Source: Eucommia ulmoides
Taxonomy: Eukaryota; Streptophyta; Magnoliopsida; Garryales; Eucommiaceae
DNA length: 64,000 nt
Assembly (NCBI GenBank): GCA_016647705.1
Contig: CM028334.1
Location: 12,619,546 to 12,683,545 of the forward strand
Direction of reading: 5' to 3'
In this document: positions 11,201-23,200 of the stretch, piece after piece
Layout of the letters: every line of letters starts with the position of its first letter
Position numbering within the stretch: position 1 is the stretch's first letter
Notes under the pieces: generated by a model
What the model saw: only the letters and a program-made list of their open reading frames with translations
What the model was told of the DNA's origin: nothing
The model's database searches: none
Made by a program: the position numbers and the translations under genes

Positions 11201-14200
11201 ACAACACTTTCCAAACTCCACTACTATGTTACCTTCATAGATGATTATAGTTAGTGTACTTGGGTTTATTTGATGAAGCACAAATCAGAGGTTTATATTT
11301 ACTTTACCCACTTTCTTTAAATGATAAAAACCCAATTTAAAATTGTCATGTGCAATATTAGGTCAGATAATGGGCGGGAATACTTATTTGATGAATTTTA
11401 GGTTGAGCTTAATAAGCAAGGCATCCTTTAGCAACTTACTTGTCCCTACACCTCTGAACAAAATGATATGGCAGAACGTAAGAACTGTCACATCATGTCT
11501 GTAGTCCATTGTCTTTTGAGAGGAATGAATGTTCCCAAATCTTTTTGGCACACGACAATTTTTACTGCTGCGTATCTCGCACACTGAGTCGTGTTCTTAC
11601 AGGCAAAACCGCTCTTCATATACTCCAACCCACTAACACCATTTTTCCTATCTTACCCCATATCTTTGGTTGTACGTGTTTTGTCCATAATTAGAGCCCT
11701 ACTCGAACCAAGTTAGATGATAAATCTATTCGATGTGTTTTCCTTGGCTATTCTTCCATGTCGAAAGGATATAGGTGCTACAATTACTCATCATACTTAC
11801 CACTCTCTCCATGTGACGTTCCTTGAAATTGTACCCTACTTTTTTGGTATTGTACCTTCTCCACCTATTGAGGCAACCACCACCGAGGACCATACCTCAC
11901 TTCCATGCCCTATTCTTTTTTTAGATAAATCTTTCTCGCTACATCACACCTACCACCTAACTCCCTACTTGCCTCTTTACGAGTTTACTCTCGTTGCCCA
12001 AGTATATTATATCCCCTGCCGATTTCTTCTTCGAACTCATGTATATCTCCATCTCCCATTATTTCTGACCTTGTTCCCCCTCGTTACCTAATTCGGGAAC
12101 GTCGCCCACTATTCCTCTATCTCCTTTCATGTTCTACTAATCATCTGATTTCCAAATATTTATCTTTTCAGGATTTCTTGGATCAATATAAATCTTTTCA
12201 TGGACACATTGATTCAGTTGTCAATTCTCGTTCCATTTATGAGGCCCTTTAGAATCCAAAGTGTCACCACTATGCAAACAGAGATAGATACCCTACAACA
12301 GAATCAAACATAGAAATTGGTTGACTTGCCGACTAGTAAATGACCGGTTGATTGTAAATGGGTCTCTAGTGTCAAATATCTAGCTGATGGATCAATTGAT
12401 AGATACAAAGCACGGCTTGTTGTTAAGGTCTACACACAAATTTCGGGCAAATATTTTGGTGCCATATTTACCCCGGTTGCTAAGCTTACTTTCCTCTAGC
12501 TCCTTGTTTTATTGGTTGCCTCTATTTCTTGGCCTCTGCACTAGTCAGATGTCAGAATTCCTTTTTTAATGGTGACCTAACTGAGACTATCTATATAGAG
12601 CCTTTACCAGGATTTCAACTCAGGGGGAGTATTTATTTGATAGGAGTAAATTACCTACGTATTTCCAATCCGAATTTGTTAGTTTTCGAGTACGTTTATA
12701 GTTATTTTTATATGTTTTAATATGTTTTTATACTTTTTGTATAAATCAGGTGTGTGGAGCAAAAAGATAAGAAACTGGAGCGAAAACGATGAGATCGAAT
12801 CGAAGGCGAGTCGAAGTTACGGTAGATAAACAAGCAAGAAGGCAAAAATATGAAGGAAGCCCACCGCCTAGGCGTCCAAACCTCCGCCTAGGCAGTGAAG
12901 ATGCTGAGAATGACAAAAGGCTACTGACAGCCCACTGCCTAGGCAGGAAATTCCTCCACCTAGGTGGAAACCCCAGTAGAAACATTTCCAAGTCCACCGC
13001 TTACTTCTTCGCCTAGGCGGTCACCAAACTTGCAAAGTCGGTACAGGTGCTGTAACTTCAAGGCCATTTTAGACTATGATAAAATCCTATTTTGGAAATT
13101 CTCAAAACATAGAATTTTTATATCTTTTTCTTATCTTTCCATAGGTTTTTGAATCACCTCAATCGGAGTTCGGATGAAGAAGTTACAGCCAAAACAAAAT
13201 TTTAAACTTGTAGTAACTTCGCCTAGGCGAATTTTTCTGAGCCTAGGAGAATTTATGGCAGAAAGTTAATCGACTTAACTTTGCCTAGGCGAAAATCCTG
13301 CAGCACAGCCTTGATATTTATGAGATATTTTGAGACATTTTGGATATTTATTAATCCCTTCTCTCATCTTCTCTTCTCTCTCTTCATTTCTTAAGGCCTT
13401 AGGCCATATTTTAGGAGTAGGATTAGGGATTTTTGAGGGAGAGCTCTTAACCCGAGGTGGAGGATCAACGAGGAAGCGATCGATCGATGTTTCTAGCGGC
13501 AAATCTTCGGATATCGGCTAAGTCGCTCGTTTTCTCTCTTTGTTTTCTCCATTTTGGTAGTTGTTGAGCATTTTTAGCTCATTTTACATTGTATAAATGG
13601 TTAGGGCCATGAGTTAAACATGGATTGTAATAGGGATTAATGAATTATTTATGAAAATGTAGTTTTGGTTGAATTTTTGTTTCGTTTATGGTTGTTCCTT
13701 ATAATTTCGATTGTGTTGCCGTGTTTTCTGTGATTATATGCTAGTTTAGATATATTGAGAATACGGGATTTGATACTCGGGAGAGGTAACCCCGGATTCG
13801 GACTAGGATTAACACAACAAGACAATCTAACGACCCGGGAGGGCGTTAGAAAGTGTGCAATCGATGACGTTGGGACGAGACTCACGTGACCTAGAGTCAT
13901 TAAGACGTTGAGGGGGACTTTGGCGTTGACACGAAGTCACGTATTCCCCGGTCTTACACTCGAAAGAGGTGGCGAGGGAGTTTACGAACCGAGATTGTCG
14001 GATACGCCAAACGCCGTTAATGTTAACTAAAACGAAATCAAATGCATTGAAGTAAATAAAGTTAATCCCTAGGCAATCTACTCTCTTAAACAATCTCAAA
14101 TTAGTATTTATAGTATAGTTAACTTAATTAATATTTTAGTTTAGTATTAGTAATTAAATCAAATTCCATTTTTAGTGCCTAGATAAAATTAGGTTATTAC

Positions 14201-17200
14201 AATCGTGATACTCGATAGTAACAACACCAATCCCTGTGGATACGATACCCGACCGAAAGGTCCACTATACTAAAACTTGATCCGTACGCTTGCCGTGAAA
14301 GTGGCAGTGCATTATTTGCGGCCACCAAGTATTCAGGCAAAGTTTATCGACTCCGAAAATCTCTCTATGGACTTAAGTAGTCTCCTTGTATATGGTTCAA
14401 CCAATTCAAGAAATCCATCCTTACTATGGGGTTTACTCAATGTCACTCAAATCATACCTGTTTTATCTGTCGCCAGCACCAGGGACAGTGCATCATCATC
14501 TCAATCTATGTGGATGACATTATTATCACATGAGATGACGTGCTTGGCATTAAGCAAATAAAGAAAGATCTTAGACAGATTTTTGATATCAAGGATTTGA
14601 TGTTGCTCGATTCAGGCGAGGAATCTCTCTATATCCTATAGAAAATACGCCCTTGATCTTCTTCAAGATACTAGGATACTTGGATATAGACCCGCTTCCA
14701 CTCCCATTGATCTGAACCTTAAGTTAACAATAGACTTGGGAGAATTATTATCAGATCCATTAGTATATCAGCATACAAGGCCAGATCTTACGTATGATGT
14801 CAGTGTTGTGAGCCAGTTTATGCACTAATTGCGTACACCACACCTAGATGTTGTCTACCATACCCTTCAGTACTTTAAAACATGCCTCAGTCTTGGCCTC
14901 TTTTATATGATAGTGGCACAAGATAGAGTCTCCTACTTTATAGATGCTGACTATGCAGGATCGAAGGACAATAGACGTTCGACCTTTAGCTTGCGCACTG
15001 ATAGGTGTAATTTACCTATCTATTTCCAAACCGAACTTGTAAATTTTTGAGTATATTTATTATGTTTTAATATGTTTTTTGTATTTTTTGTATAACTTAG
15101 GTGTGTGGGGGTAAAAAGGCATGAAAACGGATCATAAACAATCAAATTGGATCAAGAACAGTGGAAGAACGGTGAAAAACAAGCATGAGGGAAAAATTCA
15201 TGACTGTAGTCCACTGCTGCGGTGGTCAATATGTAGAGAAGGCATTAAACTTGATGAAAACCCACAACCGCAGTGGTGAAACAACAGAGAGGTCTCTGAT
15301 CCCACCGCCGAGGCCGTGACCAAACCGACATACTTACCGCCGCGACGATCACTCTGCATAACTGTTAGATATTTATTTAAATATTTTTCTCCTTATTTAA
15401 GCCTCTCTTCTCTATTCTTCTTTCATCCCCCGGCCATTAGAGACCCCTAAGGTCTTAGGATATTTTAGAGAGTGTTTTGGGGAGTGCTTAACAATTTTGA
15501 AGGAGACGAATACGTTGCAAAGAAGAAGAAATGACCATTGAACGGATTTTGCGACAAATCTTCGGACTGCGGCTAAGTTATTTCGTTTTACTCTTTATTT
15601 TCTTGACTTCGGTAGGTTGTTGAGCATGTCTAGCTCATTTCTCATTATATAAATGGTTATGGCCATGAGATTAACGGATTTTGTCTAGGGATTAATAATA
15701 TTTATGAAATCGTTGTTTGTTTGAATTTGTGTTTCGTTAATGGTTATTCTTCGCTATTTCGATTGTGTTTACCGTTATTCTTTGATTTTATACTAGTTTA
15801 GATATATAGAGAATACAAGATTTTACACTCGGAAGAGGTAACCCCGAATTCGAATTAGGGTAAACACAACGCGATGATCTAATAACCAGGGAGAGAGTTA
15901 GAAAATGTGCAATCAATGATGTTGGGGGTAAGACTCATGTGACCTAGTGTCGTTAAGATATTGAGGGGGACTTCTTCATTGACGCAAAGTAGCATATTCA
16001 CTCGTCTTATACTCGGGAGAGGTGGCGAGTGAGTTTACGATACCGAGATTGTCGAATAGGTCTAACGCCGTTATTGCAAACTAAATGAGACCAAACACGT
16101 TTTTGTAAATAAAGTTAATCCCTAGTCAATCTTTTCCCTAAACATCTCACTATAATATTAGTATAGTTAGTTTAATTTAGTATTAGTATTAATTAATTAT
16201 AAACTCAATTTTTATCGTGTAGATAAAGTTACGTTATGATAATCGCGGTACTCAATAATAATTTCAATCAATCCCTGTGGATACAATAACCCCTACTCCT
16301 TTCTATTTATACTAAAACTTGACTCGTATACTTATGGTGAAAGTGGCGACGTAATATTTCGCCACCACGCACCTTTTATAGGAGACACCTAATCTCGTGA
16401 AAGAGTAAAAAGTAATCTGTTGTCTCCTGATCTTCTATTGAAGCTAAGTATAGCGCCTTGGCACAGGGAACGTGTGAACTCTTTTGGCTTCGTTCTCTTC
16501 TGATCGAGCTAGGACTTCTTGTGAGAAACTCATCTGAGCTATTTTGTGACAGCAAATCCGCCATAATGCTATTCTCGGACTCAATCCTCCATGAAAGGAC
16601 GAAATATATCGAGTTGGATATCCACTTCATTCGCGAAAAAGTTCGATCAGGAATCATCACACCTACTTTTGTCCTATTTTTTGAATAGGCTACTGATATT
16701 TTCCCTAAGTCTGCAGGACCATCTCTTTTTCAGTTAGCTATTGGCAAGTTAGGACTCATCAATATTTTCGTCCCAGCTTAAGAAGGAGTGTTGAAATACA
16801 ATATTTATGTATTTGTTATTTTTTGGTATCTTGATTGTAGGACATTATTAGCTAATTTATTCTGTTGATATAATTCCTAATTAAGCTTACTCCTGCGCTA
16901 TATAATTAGGGATATAGAACCCATTCTGAACATATGAAATACAATTCAATATATTTCTCTCTATTTCCCTATATCTTTTTGCATTCGCTCGCACTTGTTT
17001 TGTTCTTCGACTTAGAGTAGAGCACAGTAATTTGTCTCCTCTCTCTACCATTTATCCTTTCAAGATTATGGTGAGAGATATTTTTTTTTATCTAGCTAGC
17101 TACAGAAAACTATACGTGCCATATCATATTGTGTTTTTTGAGCATGTACCTTTTTATTCTTCATAATATACATGACTAAATCTAATCTTGTTGATGTCGA

Positions 17201-20200
17201 ATCTTGGTATATTACAACAATATGGTCTGGTCAGGTATTTTGGTCTTTTTTCGTGATGGGATAAGATTGATGTGGTCCGAGATGAGTCCTAATCAACTTG
17301 CAATCTAAGAAATGTTGTTGTTCAAGGATCTTCGTCCGTCTAGAGTATACTCTGAGCTGTTACCTACACAGAGGACTAGGTGAATGTGCCCAACATGTCC
17401 CTTCCAGCTTGAGAACAAGTGCTAAGGGGGAGATAAATATGCTCAGAATATTTAAAAGAGCAAGTTTGTGTCACTTTTTTACAACACTATTCACCTTTCC
17501 TTATATAGGCAGTGGGCTGAATCCCTTTTCGAGGATTAGCGGCCTAAACAGGGATTAGCATCCTGATCTTGGCACGTGACCACTGAAAGGGCGCGTAGGT
17601 TCTGAATAGGCGCGTGGAGAGATTAAACCGGTGGGCCTCAGTTTCCTGGCCCCTTAGGTAGGGCCCATGGGTGGTAATTGTACAGAAGCGGATGGATGGC
17701 CTAGCCCATGATGCCTGATGGACATTCTCTATGGCCCACCGTACAGGAAGTTCCCTTCCCTACCCTTCTAAGATAGCTGGAGACGGGCATATGATGTTTC
17801 TATTGAGGAGCTTATAGAGTTAAATTTTGAGATGGAGAGTGCTGGCCTGGGAACATAGTCGAGATAAGGAGAGGCTCACCCAGCCCGATAGCTGTATTTC
17901 TCAAAGGTAAGCACAAACAATCTCCTGGGGTGATCGATCTGGGTTGAGTTGCGCCTCTGGCCGATAAAATCTTTATACTTTGTCAATACTAGGACTTGGT
18001 CCTATTGGGAATTTATAAACATATGGCAGTCTTCTATTGGTTGCTTGGGGGTCACTTATCAGTTATCCTCTAGAACCTAGTGCCAAGAAGGAACTTGAGG
18101 CATTGGGGACTCTGTTCTGCTCTTTGTTTGAGATCTCCATGCTTCCTGGATGTATTTCGAGATGTTTGTTTATCTTGGGACTATGGCACCGTATCATTCA
18201 AGGGAAGAGCCCCTTTCCGAGAAGATAAATGTTCCAGCCCGAGGTAAAAACATACGTCCCGAGATGCCAACAGTTGGCCCATGAATGGCCCACTAGGCCC
18301 ACATCGTTTTAGCTTCCCTGACATGCTTCTTACCCAATCGTCAGATGATAGACACGTGTCTGTACTTCTCTAATTGGCATTTTGATGAAAGTATCCTGGA
18401 CCATCCAATATTGTGACGGTTCAGTTGGACAAAGCCCTTATATAAAAAGGGCACCCCAAGCTCATTTTTACACTTGAGAGATTTATGAAGTACCTTCCCC
18501 TTCCCACTAGGTATCTTATTTCTTTATCATATCTTCTTCGTCTTTCTCTCATTCATATTCTTTTCCCTTCTCTTCTAGGTCTAGCACAGGGTCCGTTCTC
18601 TCTTACCTAGCCCTGTCGGTCTCTCCGCTTCAGCGAATTGAGACCAGCTCGGCCTTGGACCCAACTTGGAGGAGCAGATACATTTGTCCAATGGCGCGAT
18701 TCAATCATACCCTGCCTTAATGGCTGGGATGTCTAGTCATTCTAATGAGAGTAGTAGAGTTGGACCTTTTGAGGACCCTACAATTGAGCTTAACTCGGAT
18801 TTGGTCAGCGAGGTTAGATCTAATGCGGACTTGATAGAGGCTCTTCCTCAGTCTCAAATGTCTCGTTGTATCACCGTTCTTCCAGAAAGTCCCATGTAGA
18901 GGATTAAGTAAAGGATGATGTAGGCTGAGCTCAATTCGGCCCGGAGCAACTGCACTTTTCTTGCCATGGTGGAGGTCTGTCTTCCTGGTGCAAAAGAGAG
19001 GGCATACACTCCCCCCAGGGGATTTATCACCGTGTACCAAGAGTACCTGGATGCCGATTTGAGGTTTCCTATTTACCCTTGGGTCAAGGCCCTTTACTCA
19101 GAATATGGGTTGTGTCCGTCACAACTCGCTCCAAATTGCATGAGTGTTTTTTTGGTGTCTTACATCATTTTTCGGGCAAAGGGGATTGAACCATCTATCA
19201 ATCTCTTCAAGACCCTCTTCTTTCCCAAATTAATGCCATCTAGAAATGGTTGGTTCTATATCACCTCCAAGTGATAATTTCTTCACGGTCTGGAGTCATC
19301 GATAAAAAATTAGAAGCCCAAGTATTTCTATCTCGGATGTACTGTTTGGGATTTTAGCCCTACGAAAGATAAAGTAAACCCCATCCAAATGGACTGAGGT
19401 ACAATAGGTGAGTCGTGTTTTGTGTCTCGGTGGGAGATTTCCTGTCTAGTCGTTTCTTATAACTTTGACAATTTTCTTGTGTTTGTCTTGCAGTTCCCAA
19501 GAAGAAAAGCAGGGGAAGAGCAAAACCACGTCTTTAGATCCAGCAGCAGAAAGATGTTGTTCTCTTCACAGTCTTTAATGACGTTGGTCAACTATTGGAT
19601 TCCACCCTCTACGATCTCACTTCTATTGCGCTTTATCCCTACCAGCTCCTGTAATCAACCCAGAAACTGAGAACGGTACGTCTTCCTCCTTTCTCAGTAT
19701 CCAAATACTTAATAGTTTTCTATGTTTCTAACTACTATCTTGCCTTTTTCTTGGCAGGCATGGATAAGATAACTTTGAAGAGGATGATGAGGCAACGAGT
19801 GGCCCAGAAGGTAACAAAAAAGGGGTAGGGGTTATAGCCCCAGGCTAGATCTTCCCAGGGCGCAGTGCCTGAGAGGAGAAAGCCAACTGCACCCAGGAGC
19901 TCCCCTTATGAGGCCCCTGAATGGATAGAGATGATGCTAAGAAGAGAGACCCCGAGAAAAGAAGCCTCAAGAAGGAAAATGCCGAGAAGGGAACCATCCT
20001 CACAACCAGAATTGATCTCTCCCTCATTCACCAAGCAAACCAAAGTCTTAGATGGCCAAGACAAAGGGAATAAAAATGTCATGTATATCGAGATTGAGAG
20101 CCTAAAGAAGATCAGGACAGAGAGGATCATCATGGAGGTTCCTTATGAGAGGAAAATGGAGGTTGATGTTCCGCAGGCGAGCTCACTCAAACCACCGAGA

Positions 20201-23200
20201 CGTTCTCCGTGCCGGATACAAGACTTCTCCTCGATTAGAGGATCCTGAAATTTTCATAGCTACTACCCATCTTCATTCATTTGATCACACTACCCCAGGA
20301 CCTCTAAAGGATCGACTCTAAGACCGATATCAAGGTCACCCATGAGCTGCAAAAGGACGCGGTGTTAGTAAGTCCCTTTAGGACCCAAAAACTCTTCTCG
20401 TTCTTTTTTCCTTCTCATTTATTACCAAGTGTTCGATTTCTTCTGTGCAAACTCTTTTCGAGGTGGCTTCCATGGAAATACGCCTCTATCGAGCCTTAGA
20501 AAATGAGAAGATGCTTATCGACGAGAAGGCCAAGTACATAACTCACATGAAGAAATTTTAAGAAACTGATGACTAGTGAGAGTCTATTCAGGGAACAGGT
20601 GGGTAAACTCTGCGGTGAGAAGGAACAGCTCCGTTCCCTAGTTGACAAGCTGGAGGCTCTTTTAGCCGCCGTTAAGGAAACGATCTTGGATATGGTGTAG
20701 CAACAAGGGGTGGCCATAGCCAAAGCTGGGTAGGAGGCTGTTGAGAAGTGGAAGCTCACCCTAGTTTACACTAGCATGAAGATGGAGATGGACATGGACA
20801 TGGAGATGATGTAGGACGGGCACAGGTATACGATTCGTAACCTTCGCTGGCAGTATCCTAAATTTCCCTATGAGAACATCATCATGGATGTCTCCTATTT
20901 TGAGGGGGAGGCAAAAGCTGGTCATAACGAAGCTGGAGAAGAAGAAGTCGGAGTAGGTCCCTCATTTATTGCTTAGTTGGCATCCCCCAACTCAGCCCAT
21001 ACAATTCTCAACACTTTAATATTTTTCTTTGTTATTTTTTTTTCTCTGTAATTTTTTGCTTTCTTGCGCAGCATGGGCATTTTGTAATAGGATTTGGCCC
21101 TACTGCTGTAACCAAACTTTAATCAATGAATGAAATATTTTGATCTTTTCTCGACATATTGTCTTTACTTGTGTTTTTTGTTTGTCTTGAAAGGTTGTTG
21201 TCTTTTTCTTGGTTCCCCTGCCTGATGATGGAGCTTCATTCCAGGCCTGATCTCGGTGATGGGCCTGAGCTGGCATGGATTCTGAGCTTGGCAATGAGTC
21301 TAAGCATAAAGCTTGGCTCCTGTTCGGCACAAGGCAAGAGCTTATCTCAACGCTAGACTAGAGCCTAGCTCGGTCTTTCTTATAGACTTGGGTATTTATT
21401 TTGTCATTTTTGTTTTTTGACCTTTGCTTAAGTTGACTGGATGTTTGTCTCATGCCTTAATGTCTGAACTCTTCCCAATTATGGAGGTGCTCAGCTCTGA
21501 CTGGCCAATTCTTAGGGGTATCCCGTTTTTTTTTCCAGTTTTGAGTTAAGCATCTTGTTAGGGGTATCCCTTTACACCAATGTTGCTCAAGGTTTGTAAA
21601 GTGTCCTGAGACCAGTATGGGGCCCAATCTCAGCAACTAATCTATAGTCGGAACTTTGCCTGATCTTGGTATGTGACTTGATACCAAAACAGAGTCTGAA
21701 CTCAGCACGTGTAGCTCTGCCCGGTCTCGGAGTTTTGCACATCTGAGCCTATCTTGGTGGAGTGATTATGGAAAAGGATTTCATTCCATGCTCAGTTCAG
21801 CATAATCTCAGGCCAGTTGTTATACTAGTGTTGGCCATTTTTGCTCAAAAAAACTTATGCTTTTCCGTTTTTGTTTGTACCTCTTCATGGTTGAGGAAAA
21901 AATGTTTCCTATGATTCTGCTCGATGGGACGAAGGGCTGCTAATCTATGCCACTGCACTTTGTTTGGAGATTAACTAGAGGACTGTTCATCCCTGTCTGA
22001 GATGGGATGGATGACTACTCTTCCACGCCACTATATTTTACAAACTTTGGAGAGTGGAAGATGAGTCGAATCAAACACTTCTTTCATCGATAGGAAATTT
22101 CATTAAAAACTTTGAAAGTGAAATTTCTAAAAGTCTACTACTGTTTCCTTTCTAGTATAGTAACGTTTTAGATGCTCGGCGTTTCAAGGATGCCTTAAAG
22201 GGACTCACTCTTCTGTCTCTAGCTCGTATATGTCGGGCTGGGCTATGCGGGTGAACCTGTACTACCCTTCCCAGGTCGGAGCTAACTTGCTGGAGGTTTG
22301 ATCCTTGGCAGCTAGGGTAACTTTTCTGAGGACGAGTTCGCTAATGTCAAATGACCGAGGACGAACCGTTCTGTTGTAGTACCTAACTGTCGTTTCCTGG
22401 TAAGCTGCTTGTCGCACTCGGGCGCATTCTCTTCTCTCCTCGAGAAGGTCAAGGTTGAGGGCCAAGGGTGTGTTGTTCTCTTCGGGGCTAAAAGGTACGA
22501 CCATTCTAAACGAAGGTATGTTGATCTTGACAAGGATAATGGCCTCGAGCCCGAATGTAATTGCAAATAGAGTCTCCCTGGTACGGGTCTTTGCTGTGGT
22601 ATAGTATGCCCAAAGAACAGGGTGGATGTCCTCAACCTATCTTTCCTTTGATTTGTCCAACCTTGTCTTAAGTCCGTGCAGGATTGTTCAGTTAGTAACT
22701 TCCACTTGTCCATTCGCTTGCGGATATCCGGGAGAGGCAAAATGGGTTTGGATCCCCAGTTCGGCACAGAACTCCGAGAATAGCTTATTGTTAAATTATT
22801 TCCCATTGTTGAAAATAATGGCCTTCGGGATTCCAAAACGGCAGACCAAGCTTTCCCAGACGAAATCTTTGATCTTTTCCTTCGTGATCCGTACTAAGGG
22901 CTTAGCCTCTACCCATTTCATAAAGTAATTAATCGCGACGATAAGGAATTTCCTCTGCCGATCCCTTGAGGAAATGGCCCCAAAAGGTTAATGCCCTATT
23001 GGGCAAATGACCACGAACTCAACATGGAGATGAAGACGGTGAGGGGTAACTGAGGGTGAAAAACAAACCCCTGGCACTTGTCACACTTTTTCATAAACTC
23101 CATGGAGTCTTTTTTTTATTTCTAGCCAAAAGTATCCGTGACGAATAAATTTGTGGACCATAGACCTCCCCCTTGAGTGATTGCCACACACCCCATCCTG

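Larger units (their letters stand above)
8517..16979 (+). mobile_element. Copia LTR retrotransposon interrupted by two solo LTRs
   Basis: LTRs at about 8517-8716 and 16788-16979 share TATTTGTTATTTTTTG, then ATTAGGGATATAGAACC and GAAATACA. Between them on the plus strand lie leader, gag, protease, integrase, reverse transcriptase and RNase H. Gypsy solo LTRs at 12638-14327 and 14999-16367 split the reverse transcriptase and RNase H; without them the Copia is about 5.4 kb. Stops and shifts are frequent. The outer LTR ends are known only to about 20 bp. Confidence 0.85.

Noticed and set aside
22312..22836. 174-codon minus-strand frame as a gene
   Set aside because: It is the wrong frame through Gypsy integrase; the integrase motifs lie in the other minus frames.
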